Source: Botrytis cinerea B05.10
Taxonomy: Eukaryota > Ascomycota > Leotiomycetes > Helotiales > Sclerotiniaceae
DNA: 64,000 bases
Assembly: GCF_000143535.2 (NCBI RefSeq)
Contig: NC_037321.1
Coordinates: 930,001-994,000, forward strand
Reading direction: 5' to 3'
Shown: positions 10,368-22,033 of the stretch, piece after piece
How positions within the stretch are numbered: position 1 is the stretch's first letter
Layout of the letters: each line of letters begins with the position of its first letter
Notes under the pieces: model-generated
What the model was told of the DNA's origin: nothing
Database searches by the model: none
Seen by the model: the letters and a program-made list of their open reading frames with translations, nothing else
Position numbers and translations under genes: made by a program

Positions 10368-12491
10368 TCATGCATCGTAACCCCAATCTTCGGCTCTCTT
10401 TTTGCTATCTACCTTCACCTTAGGGTCTATCCAGGCCCACCTAGCATCTTCTGGTCTTGGTTTCCTTGCAAACCCACGTGTTGGTGATATGACTTTCGCC
10501 CCTTTCGGTACGGTTTTTCTGGTATACTCCCCCTTCCTTTTAGGCTTTTCAGGTTCCTTGGATGGCGTATCCGATGCGATCGTAGCCGATTTTTTGGGTC
10601 TCCGAGCATCAGCTCTTTGGAGATCCAATTCTTCAGAACCCTCGGAGTCTTCTTGAATGTCTTTAAGTGGGCTGGCTCGACTTTTATCTGCACTTGATGA
10701 AGCCCCTTTCTTACCATCTTTCCTACTATCTTTTATTGATTCTGGGGACTTTCCAGTATCTCTTTTTCCAGTATCTTTTTTTCCACTTTCACCTCTCCTC
10801 TGACTTTTATCATCATCTCTCTTACCATCTCTCCCACCATCTTTTATTGATTCTGGGGACTTTCCAATATCTCTTTTTCCAATATCTTTTTTTCCACTTT
10901 CACCTCCCCTCTGACTTTTATCATCATCCCTCTTGCCATCTCTCCCACCATCTTTTATTGATTCTGGGGACTTTCCAATATCTCTTTTTCCACTTTCACC
11001 TCCCTTCTGACTTTTATCATCATCTCTCTTACCATCTCCATGATTACTCTTTGATCTTGAAGATCCGACCCTATCTCTTGTATATCCCACAACACTCTTA
11101 GGACTCTTTTTAGAATCACCTGCTATCGATTTGGAAGGTTTTTTAGTTTCTCTTATCCATCCCGGAGTGTTTGCTTTGAATTGCGTGGATTTTTGAGATT
11201 TTGTGTCACCATTTACGGAATCCGCATGGACAGATTTTCTATCATCTCCTCTTGGTCCCTCATGGGGATTTGAATTTCGAGGTTGATCGCCATTTTTCAT
11301 TGAACTTGGTTCTTGAGGCATTTCATTTTTACTTTCACCATCTCGCTTTTCAAAGTGATCCGAGCCTCGAGCTCTTCCTTTATTTTGTTTACTTCCGTGG
11401 TTCGATGTTACTGATCCTTTATAATGTGAGTCTCGAGCTCTTCCATCACCTTTTCCACTTTTGTGGTTCGATGCTGATGAGTCTACCTCACCCGAGTCTT
11501 CCTCACCCGAGTCTTCCTCGCCCGAGTCTTCCTCGCCCGAGTCTTCCTCGCCCGAGTCTTCCTCAACCGAGTCTCGAGCTCTTATATCATCTCGTTTACT
11601 CTTATGGCTCGGTGCTGGTGATCTTTCATGACGTGGTTCCTTACGAGCTCTTGTATCATCTCGTTTACTCGTATGGCTCGGTGCTGGTGATCTTTCATGA
11701 CGTGGTTCCTTACGAGCTCTTGTATCATCTCGTTTACTCGTATGGCTCGGTGCTGGTGATCTTTCATGACGTGGTTCCTTACGAGCTCTTGTATCATCTC
11801 GTTTACTCGTATGGCTCGGTGCTGGTGATCTTTCATGACGTGGTTCCTTACGAGCTCTTGTATCATCTCGTTTACTCGTATGGCTCGGTGCTGGTGATCT
11901 TTCATGACGTGGTTCCTTACGAGCTCTTGTATCATCTCGTTTACTCGTATGGCTCGGTGCTGGTGATCTTTCATGACGTGGTTCCTTACGAGCTCTTGTA
12001 TCATCTCGTTTACTCGTATGGCTCGGTGCTGGTGATCTTTTATGACGTGGGTCCGTACGAGCTCTTGTATCATCTCGTTTATTTTTGTGGTTCGATACTG
12101 ATAAATGTTCCTCATCCGAGTCTTCCTGATCTAAGTCTTCCTCATCCGAGTCTTCCTCATCCGAGTCTTCCTCATCCGAGTCTTCCTCATCCGAGTCTTC
12201 CTCATCTGAGTCTTCCTCATCCGAGTCTTCCTCATCTTGACTCCAGACACTTGTCCCTCTAACCTTTTTCACACCCCGCCTCGTTACTGCCGATTTTTTC
12301 GCGGATGGTACTTTAGATGGAGCCATTGGAGCCATTGGAGGTGGTCCTTTAAACGATGCAGGATGAGAACCTACAGAACTAGGTTGTCTCGATCCATGCC
12401 CAGAAGATTTAGAATGCCGGCTTCCTCTTGCCGAACGTGCCGTTTGTTCATTCTGAGCGTTCCAAAGATTGATTTCCTCTTCAGAAAGCAT
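10368..12491 (-). CDS. Disordered, tandem-repeat protein of unknown function
   Basis: A single uninterrupted frame encodes 707 residues. The N-terminus (MLSEEEINLWNAQNEQ) may form a short helix; the rest is predicted disordered from composition. Residues about 86-127 are DSDEE pentapeptides. Residues about 134-301 hold seven copies of a 23-residue unit around KRDDTRARKEPRHERSPAPS; six of these are near-identical at DNA level (69-bp unit). Residues about 307-334 are DSGEE pentapeptides. Residues about 486-590 hold three longer GKRDDDKSQ..KSPESIKD units. The C-terminus (RKPRPEDARWAWIDPKVKVD) is W-rich, not repetitive, and may be the conserved part. RS, KR and acidic blocks suggest a nucleic-acid or chromatin-associated protein, but that is inference. 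No family was recognised. The long plus-strand frame opposite it is a shadow of the repeats. Confidence 0.7.
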   Translation of the reverse strand: MLSEEEINLWNAQNEQTARSARGSRHSKSSGHGSRQPSSVGSHPASFKGPPPMAPMAPSKVPSAKKSAVTRRGVKKVRGTSVWSQDEEDSDEEDSDEEDSDEEDSDEEDSDEEDSDEEDLDQEDSDEEHLSVSNHKNKRDDTRARTDPRHKRSPAPSHTSKRDDTRARKEPRHERSPAPSHTSKRDDTRARKEPRHERSPAPSHTSKRDDTRARKEPRHERSPAPSHTSKRDDTRARKEPRHERSPAPSHTSKRDDTRARKEPRHERSPAPSHTSKRDDTRARKEPRHERSPAPSHKSKRDDIRARDSVEEDSGEEDSGEEDSGEEDSGEEDSGEVDSSASNHKSGKGDGRARDSHYKGSVTSNHGSKQNKGRARGSDHFEKRDGESKNEMPQEPSSMKNGDQPRNSNPHEGPRGDDRKSVHADSVNGDTKSQKSTQFKANTPGWIRETKKPSKSIAGDSKKSPKSVVGYTRDRVGSSRSKSNHGDGKRDDDKSQKGGESGKRDIGKSPESIKDGGRDGKRDDDKSQRGGESGKKDIGKRDIGKSPESIKDGGRDGKRDDDKSQRRGESGKKDTGKRDTGKSPESIKDSRKDGKKGASSSADKSRASPLKDIQEDSEGSEELDLQRADARRPKKSATIASDTPSKEPEKPKRKGEYTRKTVPKGAKVISPTRGFARKPRPEDARWAWIDPKVKVDSKKRAEDWGYDA
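11591..12090. repeat. 69-bp tandem repeats inside the disordered-protein gene
   Basis: The unit length is 69 bases (23 codons). Six adjacent copies are almost identical and a seventh, at the high-coordinate end, is diverged. Near-identity at synonymous sites shows recent unequal exchange or gene conversion rather than slow divergence. Confidence 0.9.
12104..12240. repeat. 15-bp tandem repeats encoding DSDEE
   Basis: The plus-strand unit GAGTCTTCCTCATCC repeats about eight times with few substitutions. It encodes an acidic tract. A sister array with CTCGCCC in place of CTCATCC lies at about 11490-11572 and encodes DSGEE. Confidence 0.85.
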
Positions 12492-15142
12492 TTTGATCTG
12501 AAGTGTTTATTGAAAGCTCGATAGCTGTCTGTATTTTTATCCTGCGCCTACGAAAGCTGAATACCGCAAGATTTATTTAAGCTGTGGACTTGGCTTTCAA
12601 TGCAAGAAGACGATTGTAGAGTAGTATTGATGATTCTGATGAATACTATTTGGGCAATCAAACTATTCTTATAGTGTAGAATTTTGGCCAACTCGTTCAA
12701 CCCATAAACAAATTTGTACGATGCTCGATCTTCAATTGTTGAAGCCTACAGATTGTTCAGAACTGGACATTTCGAAGACGTACAAAAATAAGAAGTGGAA
12801 CCTGTGGATACCAACTCGTAGGTCGAGACCTTCCCGTTGTGTACCGTCGCCAAAGGCATCTCTAGATATGCTAGGTAGCACAGTTTCATGGGCCGTAAAA
12901 CTGGGGAATTGAACACAATAAAGGAAAAAATGACAAAAAGTTATCTATATCTGACCCGGCTGAGGATTTAACTAAAAACCAACGCAAGAATGTTGGGATA
13001 GGGACATGAACATTCTACTAACAATAGGCACCCGTCATACGTTAATAGATAGAAAAAGAGTGTGGCCAGTAATGAAAATTCTAGGCAAACACGCTTTTCT
13101 ATTCCCCCCAGAAACAAAATGATTGACACGGGAATGTTCAATTATGACGATCGAGACCGCCTACAGTCTACAAACTCAATCATTTGGTCAGAGCTTCACC
13201 AGTAGTAAGTAGAGTATGACATAGAATTTCGATATAACTGCATTAATAAGAGTGCCAAACACAAAAATCAATGTTTGGGAATTTCGAGAACATCCACCAC
13301 ATTTATAGATTACACATTGAAGTTATTCATGATTCTGTGGTAGTAGCAATGTCAAGGGAGCTAGTCTCAATCGGTACTAGTAGAGTTTTCACTCCATACG
13401 AAGTGGATTCTAGCCTCTTTAGCCATTCGAAAGTAGTATAAATGCCTTCACGTTCTACACCTTATGCTTCCAATCATTCCCTATGGAGGGTGAACATCTT
13501 CAAAGTATATGTGGTTGGTGCTGTTTGACATTCATCCAATGTCACGAGAACAGACGGCGCACGTCCATGCATTGCGCGGCATTGCACCCTTTCCAACTGT
13601 GGTTTGAGAACTATCTCAGTCTTCAGAAAAGAGACGAATAGACAGTACATGCTTATGTATGTTTGTGCACAGCAAGTGTGAGATTCAAGGCGAGGACGAG
13701 AAGAATGAGATGTCAGCGAGTAAAGTTCTTGATCAACAAGATAGCCACTCTGAAGCCACATGTGATTGCTGGATAAACTTGCATGCTATCTCAACCCCGT
13801 TATAGGAAGGTTGATATATCTGCGACGAGGGTGTAAGTGTGTGTAGGTCCTAGAAAGACTACGGAATTGATGATTGAGCAAGCAGCTAGTGGTTGCAACG
13901 GCCAGTTGGTTGAAGTTTCAGTAGATCCTGGAGAAGGCACGAAATTACGTGGCCTTTCGTATTGATATGTAGCAAGTTGTAACCACCATGCAAACTTTGA
14001 AGTTGGGGTTTTCCGTACATGTATAGCGCGGGGACGATAAGCAATATAGTCGAATCAAAAGAGAGAACCATTGGCAGACTCGTATCGTTATCCCCAACTT
14101 TTCAAGGAGGGGGTTCCCTCAATGCCCAAAGAAAAGAAGGTTGTTTGGTGGATTCAGTGGGCGTGGGGGGGAGGGAGTGATTAGAGTCGGAACGATTGGT
14201 TGGTGGATGGAATCAATGTATGGAATGATGATGGTGCGCCATGCTGGTGGACTGGGTGCAAAGGTTATTCCCAATAAGGTTAATGGCGGCTGTTTTAAAT
14301 ATAGATCTTGTGGCCTTAGATCGCCACCGGTGCGTCGATGCATATTAAGGCATAAATCGGGTCGCATTTACCGAATCTGTCGATTCTCCGTGTATCTTCC
14401 CATCTTCGTCCAATCACGTCCTACAATCTCCCCAAGCGTTTATACCATATTGAGCGGTGCTGACTAATGCGCCCGTAGCGTCTTGGTCCTGCAGCAAAAA
14501 CAATCCGGACCTCCCTAGCACGATTACCTAATCGTCACCAATCCACCACCACCACTCAATTTGAATTTCACGTTCATATCCGCATTCATTCACACTCGTT
14601 CATGCAGACCATCTGCCTGGTAGATATCTCGTCGCCATCGCAATACGAAGGAGGATCCCAACTATTAAACCCTTCTTATTAATTAATTCACAACCTGTCT
14701 TCATGTACACAGTCTCGTCCTTGCTTTGATCTCAATAGTTTCATTAATTGAAGATCATTCCGTTCGTTTTCATCGTCCTACTCCGTCCATACCATACCGC
14801 ACACCCCCCCCTTTCGCTCTTCCCGATTGAAACTTCGTCCGAATACATTCAAATTCATAATCTCAACACTACTCGCCAATCTTCGAACGATATAAGGACT
14901 GAGCTGAAGGAAAGCTGACTGACCTCACGTCACATCAGATCTCATCTCACCTCACACATGCATATACAACCGTAATCTTAATCCTCGCGAAATATCGAAG
15001 AGATAAGGAATTGAAGAAATCACCCTATCAAGCATACCAACCCAACCACCCTTCCCATCAATTCCCCCAACTCACCTCGACTCTCATCACCTCTCGTCAC
15101 CTCGATACCTTTCACCAATTTCAATCGATCCCCATTCTCCTC
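12492..15142. other. Divergent spacer, no gene seen
   Basis: This spacer is 2.65 kb between the repeat-protein gene (minus) and the apyrase gene (plus). Only short chance frames occur. From about 14500 to 15140 the plus strand is strongly pyrimidine-rich (CTCACC, CTCATC and similar runs), typical of a fungal promoter and long 5' UTR leading to the apyrase start at 15143. Confidence 0.4.
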
Positions 15143-17365
15143 ATGGGTAAATGTAAATTAGCCCTTTAATTGATCCATCAGCTGTACTTACACCACAACC
15201 AACCTTTGCTAACGAACAACTTTCAATAAATAGGGCGATATGGTGTCATCCTGGACGCGGGTTCGTCAGGCACTCGAGTTCACATCTATAGATGGCTTAA
15301 TAGTGCCAAAGCATTACAGAATCCCGATGCCCTTACCCTACAAAGTTTACCCAGGCTAGAAACCGACAAGAAGTGGACGAAGAAGATTAAACCAGGCGTA
15401 TCGACGTTCGGCGAAAGGCCTAACGATGTTGGCCCAGAACATTTACAACAGCTCCTCGACCACGCTCTCGATATCGTCCCCAAAGATCAAGTATCCGATA
15501 CACCAATATTCTTGATGGCAACAGCTGGTATGCGACTACTACCTCAGGTTCAACAAAATGTGCTTCTATCCGAGATTTGCGCCTATGCCCAAAAGCATAC
15601 AAAATTCGACTTACCAGATTGTGGTTTACATATCCAAGTTATCCCCGGTGAAACAGAAGGACTGTATGGATGGATCGCCGCAAATTATTTACTCGGAGGT
15701 TTCGACACACCAGAGGAACATGCCCATGGCAAAGGGCACCATACATATGGATTTTTAGATATGGGTGGAGCGTCAGCGCAAATTGCATTTGCGCCCAATA
15801 CTACTGAAGCCGAAAAACATGCAAATGACCTCAAGTTATTACGAATGCGAACTATGAATGGACAACCCGCGGAATATAAAGTTTTCACTACAACATGGTT
15901 AGGATTTGGTGTCAACCAAGCTAGACATCGCTTCATCGAAAGTTTGAAGGACGCTTCTTATACCAAGGATACCAAAGAATTGCTCGACCCATGTCTTCCA
16001 GCTGGCCTCAAAACAACCTTGGATGGAGATGTTGTTGACGGCTCGAAACCCACAGGAAAAAACCCAATCTTATTAGGTACCGGTCAATTCGATCAATGCT
16101 TAGCGGCGACATATCCCTTGTTGGATAAAGATGCCCCTTGTGCCGACAAACCTTGCTTGCTTCACGGACAACACGTTCCTGCTATCGATTTCGACGTCAA
16201 CCATTTCGTCGGAGTTTCTGAGTATTGGCACACAACTCATGAGGTTTTCGAGATGTCACACAAAGATAGAGCCTATGATTTCACAAAATATCAAGCTTTG
16301 GTAAAAGATTTCTGTAGTGAGGAATGGGACGACATCGAGGCAGAAGTGAAGAAGAAGAAGAAATGGGGAAAGAAAGTGGATGTCAAGACAGCGCAAGAAG
16401 TTTGCTTCAAAGCTTCATGGTTGATTAATGTTCTTCACGACGGAATTGGGGTACCAAGAGTTGGATTGGAGAAGCCGGGACCAAATTACAATGCGACAAA
16501 GGAAATGATGCTTCACTCGAAAGGCAAAGGTTTCTTGGATCCATTTCAAGCAGTTGACAAGATTGATGGAGTAGAAGTCAGTTGGACATTGGGAAAGATG
16601 ATATTGTATGCATCTGGACAAGTTCCTCCAGCAAGTGAGGATGCCCTACCGGTCGGCTTTGGAAGTAATACTTTGGGGGTCCCTACAGACTTTCAACTGG
16701 CTGGTTCTAATGCAAATCCTATACCTCAGGACGACGATGATTGGTCTGATGCAGCCGATGATCTCATTGAAAAGGCACATTCTCGATCCGCTCCCGGGCT
16801 TCTCTTGTTTTTCTTTCTTTTAGCACTCTTCGCTTATCTATTCCGCAAGAGAGATAGAAGACTTCGGTTATATAGGGGTGTCAATACAATTTTACGTCGG
16901 AACCGTCGGCCAGGTAGCCCAAAGAAAGGCTCTCGCGGTTTATTCGGCGCAGGAAAGTTATTTGGATCTCGAGGCTCTACTAGCTATGAACGAGTATTGG
17001 AAGATGGTGATGCCGCTGCTGAGTTCGAATTAGGTGACATCGATTCATCCGAGGAAAACGATAATTCGGACGGAAGTGAAGGATCTCGGGTAGGAAGATC
17101 TTCTGGATTGGCAACGCCAAAGTTGAATGTGGTTAATTTTGAGGCGGCTAATTATTTCGATAATAATTCGCAGCATGGCCAAGGTATTGGCCTCGGTCTG
17201 GGAAGCGGCTTGCCAAATGCATGGAATAGAAGTGGTCTAGTCGTCAGAACAGAAAGTCGAGAAAGATTGGCACCTGCTTTACATTCTTTGGGCGCAGGAA
17301 GAAGAAGTAGAACGGGTAGTCCGACAAGGAAAAGTCCCCTAATGACACCGCTTGAAGAGTCATGA
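15143..17365 (+). CDS. ynd1: Golgi apyrase (GDA1/CD39 nucleoside phosphatase, Ynd1 type)
   Basis: There are two exons: 15143-15152 (MGK plus one base) and 15234-17365, giving 713 residues. Splicing yields MGKWRYGVILDAGSSGTRVH, with apyrase region 1 (DAGSSGTRV) at the very N-terminus, as in Ynd1. Region 2 is ATAGMRLL near residue 99. Region 3 is GETEGLYGW near 142. Region 4 is LDMGGASAQIAF near 178. A single hydrophobic segment (GLLLFFFLLALFAYLF) lies near 525-543. It is followed by a basic stop-transfer and a Ser/Gly-rich cytosolic tail of about 170 residues with an acidic patch. Family knowledge: Golgi apyrases hydrolyse GDP/UDP to the monophosphate so that nucleotide-sugar antiporters keep working, supporting glycosylation. 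That fits the mannosyltransferase elsewhere in the window, although the two are unlinked. Confidence 0.95.
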
Positions 17366-18113
17366 CACGAGAATTTGAGAATGAATAAACCGATGGACCA
17401 GTCAATGAGGTAACTGGTTCTACTTCGAAATCGGGGAACCTTTCCCTTCATACTTATTTTATCATATATTCTTCTTTTAGCATGGCGCTTTTACTTGGAA
17501 TGGAATGGGAGTTGAAAATTGGCGTTGAAAATGAGGGATGGTACTGATTGAGAAAGAATGACTGCAAGCTTGGTTTGACATATGGCGCAGCTTGTGGATA
17601 TTAGGTCTATCACTGAGAAGGACTTTTGTATATAAATATTCTTAGGGTATGCATGGGGTTGCCAACGCAATCTTGATGTGGTGATTGCGAATAGATGGAT
17701 GGTATATCTGTAGTGCACATAGAGTATGAGATGAGAGGCATCATCAAAGTATGCCGCCGAATTAATTAATTCAGTTGATATATACACTCGTTTTCTCATG
17801 CACAATTTTGGGATGCCAGTGATAAGTTTTTAATGGATTAGATGAGAATGTGATGGAATTGTTCCTACAGTATTCATTTCTCATTTGTATTTGGTTTCTC
17901 ACCTAGAGGAAAGTAATTGAAGAAAAGAAATCAGAAGCGAAGGTACCGATTTCTTTCTTTCGAAAAGGATAGATAGATAATGGAATCAAATCTATTTGAT
18001 CCAATCTAACTTGATCTCGCCTGATTTAATCTCACCCCATCCAATCCCATCCATCCTCCTCCAACCCCCCATCTAAACCAATAAAACCAGACCCGAACCG
18101 AGTATTCGGTCAA
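17366..18113. other. Convergent 3' spacer
   Basis: This is the 3' flank of the apyrase (plus) and the Myb-like gene (minus). It is AT-rich and contains short TCTAATCT/CATCC-type low-complexity runs near 17990-18060. No gene was seen. Confidence 0.35.
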
Positions 18114-19859
18114 TCACCACTGTGGCGATGATAAGTGAGTATTGGGATGAGCTGATTGTGATTGTGATCGGGAGTGGGAAAGAGGAGGGAAATTGGAGTG
18201 CGGTGTGGGGTTGAGGGTATGGTGTCGAGGAGGAGTGGTCGGGGGAGGTGGTGTGGATAGAGAAGGAGGCGATAATCGTGCCATGCGCTCGGCACCCCAG
18301 AGATGTCGATAGGATTGATATGTTTCGGTCCAGGTGGGGGGTTGGGAGTGGGAGTGGAGATGGAGAGGCGCGTTAGAGGGTGGTGGGGATGGAGATTCTG
18401 GGGGCGAGGGTGAGGGAGTTGAAGAGGGAGATGAAGAGGGTGCTAGGAGTGTGAGGTTTGAGGTTGAGAAATCTTCGTGCCGGAAGCTGGGAGGTGTGTA
18501 GATGGGTTTGTAGGGTGTGGTGTAGGGGTAGGGGTTGGGATACGGGTATGTAGAGATATGGGATTCGAGGGAGGGATGAGGTGCAGGATGTGGATGTGTA
18601 TGCGTACGTGCGTATTCATTTGGATTTCCATTTCCATTTTGATATGGATCCGGCATCTTGGAATATTCGTGGGAATGAGAATGAGAATGTGCGTCGGTAT
18701 ATGCATCTGCGATTCTCGACGTGTTCGCACGTGGCCATGCTTCTCTCTTCAGATTTGGATTTTCCTTTTCCTTTTCATTTTCGTTTGGAGAATTGTGCTG
18801 AGTATCCTTACCCCTCCGTTTCGCAAGCGGCATCTCGTCTTCGGAATCTGCGTCGTCGTTTTCGTTGTTGTTTTGGGTGGCGGCGGTGCGCTCGTGGAAA
18901 TTCGATAGGCTGCGCTCGGTAGAGGAGGAGGAGAAAGAGGAGAAGGGGGAGTAGGGTTCAAGTTTGATTTGGGGGGTGAGTGAGTGGGAGGAGGGTGTTT
19001 GGGAGGGGAGTTGGTTCAGGAGAGCTTGGGAGGTGGGCTGGGAGATGTCGGGTTGTGAGTTGTTGAAGGGGGGAGTGAAAGGGGCGGGGTAAATGGGTAT
19101 GGGTGCGTGAGGAAGGTGGTTGGGCTGCGGGTATGTGGAAAGTCGGATGGATGGGGGGAATGGAGAGGTTTTGTTGTTGAGTATAAAGGCTTTCCATCCT
19201 TGGAGCTGGAAATCTGGCTCCGAGATCGCATCTGCGTCGGATTCTGTGGTATCCTCGATTTCCCTCTTCCTCTTTCCTTCTTTGTTCTCCACTCCACCAT
19301 CTGTTTTCAATGCCATTCCCATTCCCATTCCAATCACCCCACTATCCCAATCTTTCACATCCCCTTTCTCCTTCTTCTCCCCCTTCTCCTTCTTCTCCCT
19401 CATCTTCTTCTCCCTCTTTTCCCTCCTTCTTTCCTTCTCCTCTCCATTCCCTCCCCTCTCCCCACTCCCACTCCCACTCCCAAGATGAATATTCGCATTC
19501 GCCCCAATAACCCCCTTTTCAATCTGGCGTTTGAGTCTCGTGTAGCGCATGCGTGCAGCAGGAGATTTGAGATTAGTGGTTTGGCCTACGGCTGCAAAAT
19601 CAATCTGTAGAATGGGAAGAAAGTTAGAGAGAGGGAGGAAGGAAAATTATGCGCTGTGATTCGGTTGGGGGGAAAGGGGACGGGGGATTAAAAATTGGAT
19701 AGTGTTTAAGAGATATGTAGTTTGAAAAGATGAGAATATATAATCAATGCACTAACAATAAACACTGTCTAGAAATTTACTCACAGTTTTCATATCTGAT
19801 TTCTGGAGACAAATATACAAAAAGACGAGATTTTCATCAAGTTGAATTTTCGAAGGCAT
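18114..19859 (-). CDS. Fungal Myb-like (SANT-type) DNA-binding protein
   Basis: There are two exons on the minus strand, 19859-19785 (25 codons) and 19604-18114, separated by a 180-base intron with GTGAGT donor and CTACAG acceptor. The product is about 521 residues. The first exon encodes a helix (MPSKIQLDENLVFLYICLQK). It joins across the intron to IDFAAVGQTTNLKSPAARMR and YTRLKRQIE, making a compact three-helix unit of about 50 residues. This is the N-terminal Myb-like domain seen in many ascomycete hypothetical regulators, in which helix 3 (AARMRYTRLKR) would contact DNA. The remainder is disordered and low-complexity: G/S/E/K-rich, then P/S/H-rich. The long open frames opposite it are composition shadows. 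It is probably a nuclear transcriptional regulator; targets are unknown. Confidence 0.75.
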
Positions 19860-20706
19860 ATTTGTTGTTCTTCACACCCTTTTCCTTCTCACTCTTTCGC
19901 CTACCGAATTTGATAGTTGACAAGTAACTAGATTGCTGATCTGCCTTCCTGAGTGATATTGAGAGAATCTTCCAGCGATTTCGAAGATGTGATTTGATAG
20001 TGAGATTACAATAGTGTGTTGTGTTGGAATGTTCAAGTATGGTGTTTGAGAATGTAATCAAGAATCTCTTCAAAATCTTCATCAAGTTGATTTGGGATAT
20101 GGGAAGTTTGGTCTTCTATATGCTGCAAGATGATGAAAGCGAACTGTGGACACATGAATGAAACGATGGAGTCTGGAGATGTTTTGATTTTTGGGAGGGT
20201 ATTGGTATGCAGCTTGGCTCGAGATATTGCTTGTTTTTTATGTAAAGTGAAAGCTTGGTGCTTGTTTGGGAGATACGTTAAAGGTATTCTTCATACATGA
20301 TTTCTGAAACTCTACATAAAGATGGGAGTGTTTGTGGTGCTCTTTGATTGTAAAAAATGCTGAAAGGGCTTCACTTGGAATTTTGAAATGTTGTTCATTC
20401 AAAGGATAACAGACAATTTAAATGTTGGAACATACAATATAGAATCAATCCTGTAGAAAGGGTGTATCAAGAAGAATGTGTATCCATGTTTGAAAATGAA
20501 CAATGACAATTCTGTAATCATTCAATGTAGATATCGAAGCCTGACTTTCGAAAGATCACGAGAAACTCCTCGCTTTTATGCAATAAGGTCCAGATTTCCT
20601 TTAACGCCTTGTTGATCCTAAGCCAATGTTGACTGATCATTACTCTCTTTTCTAACGCCCAAAAACTCCACTTTCAAAAACACGAGCAACGATTAAAAGT
20701 ACAGTT
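19860..20706. other. Spacer upstream of the Myb-like gene
   Basis: This is about 850 bases between two minus-strand genes. It is AT-rich without a coding signal and probably holds the Mtr3 3' end and the promoter of the Myb-like gene. Confidence 0.35.
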
Positions 20707-21712
20707 TCATCTTCTGAATTTGATATCTGCAGTTTCCTTTAGAGCTCCGATGAGAACTCTATGTGCACCCAAAGCTGCCTGTACCGCATTCTCCGTAAGT
20801 TTTTCATAAGATGGATCATCAGTATTAGACTCAGTTGAGTGGCTAATATCTCCTTTCACCCAAAGGTCTGTGATCTCATCTCGAGCTGGAAGATATGCCA
20901 CAATACATGCAGCTAGAATCTCCTTATGTTCAGATGGTACTGGATCCAAAACCAATTCGGTAGAACCATCCTGCTCTGGAGTGGCCGGTGAACGTACTAA
21001 TGCGGCGACTCCGCCAGAAACAACATCAACACAATCGATTCCAGCATCGGCAATAGCTGCAGAAGCAACAGTGATACAGCCACTGAGAACACTCATCATA
21101 CCCCATCCACCGGCAGTCAACGAACCGAAAGATTTATCATCACCCCACCAATGGTCCTCTTCCCCTTCAAGAATCGTAATATTTATCTCCACTCCACTCT
21201 TAGGCCATCTATCACCAATGATTACACCTCTCAATGCGGTTTCCAGATGCACTCCAAGATCCCTTTCACTTGTGTCTCTGACATATCCGCGTCTTCTTCG
21301 CGCTGCAAACGGCGCATATTTGACATGCGTCTGTAGGATCATATGTGGTGAAAATGCGGCAGATTTAGGTAATGGTCGAGGGCCATGGACGGTACATGCA
21401 AGCTTGAGACCGGATGTAGAGAGGGAAGCAAGGCCTGGAGCAGATTGATTCGAGGGCTGAGATGGTTCAAGTTCGAGATATGCAGATCCTGAGGCTGATG
21501 GTGTTACACCGGTTTTTAAAACTGATTGAAGATGAGCTGAGAACTACTGGTATCAAAATTGGTATGTACATACAGATTTTCCTCAAAACATTGGGTTGCC
21601 TGTTCCTCGAAGGTCGTTCTGGACGATTCTTTGAATCTTTGGTAAGATACTTTAAAAATACTGGTGGATTTGTTCCACCAGGGGGACCATTTATTCTCCT
21701 TCGATCAGACAT
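20707..21712 (-). CDS. mtr3: Exosome core subunit Mtr3 (RNase PH-like)
   Basis: There are two exons on the minus strand, 21712-21574 and 21521-20707, split by a 52-base intron with a GTATGT donor, giving 317 residues. The start MSDRRRINGPPGGTNPPVF is the typical fungal Mtr3 N-terminus. Across the splice the protein reads NVLRKIFLKTGVTPSASGSA. The RNase PH fold follows: SGLKLACTVHGPRPLPKSA, HVKYAPFAARRRRGYVRDTS, ERDLGVHLETALRGVI, and the C-terminal SGCITVASAAIADAGIDCVD. Phosphorolytic residues are not expected, since the eukaryotic ring is inactive. Family knowledge: Mtr3 is one of six ring subunits of the RNA exosome, threading RNA to Rrp44 and Rrp6 in the nucleus and cytoplasm. It is the first gene on its side of a divergent arrangement with the small candidate gene at 22034. 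Confidence 0.92.
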
Positions 21713-22033
21713 GATTGATATGAAAATTGGTGAAATTGGTGAAATACGTCAACCAAATTTATCTATCGTATTGTCTTTTGATTTTTACTTCAATCGCAAA
21801 TAGCTCTCTGCGGTAGGTACTATCAACATTTTCTGCCGGGGAGTCCGGATTAATAGACGGACCGATGATATCCCTGCAAATGTTTTTAGCGCGGTTGAAG
21901 CTACTTAAATTTTCGCGCACCTCGACAAGATTTTCTCTTTTATACAATAAACAATATTCTTCTGATTTGGTGTCGAGATGGTTGTAAGTTGCCTTCTTCA
22001 ACATCTCAAGCCTCATCTATTGCTTCTCGAGCA

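Noticed and set aside
11201..12262. 353-codon plus-strand open frame opposite the disordered protein
   Set aside because: It is the complement of the in-frame repeats. Its YHLVYSYGSVLVI phrases are the exact antisense of the 69-bp unit, and the minus strand has the natural charged composition.
14141..14467. 108-codon plus-strand frame
   Set aside because: Composition is odd (M/G-rich then random), no domain, and it lies in the promoter region of the apyrase gene.
18477..19610. Several long plus-strand frames over the Myb-like gene
   Set aside because: They mirror Pro/Ser/His-rich low complexity on the minus strand and contain unnatural FPFPF/SPSSP runs.
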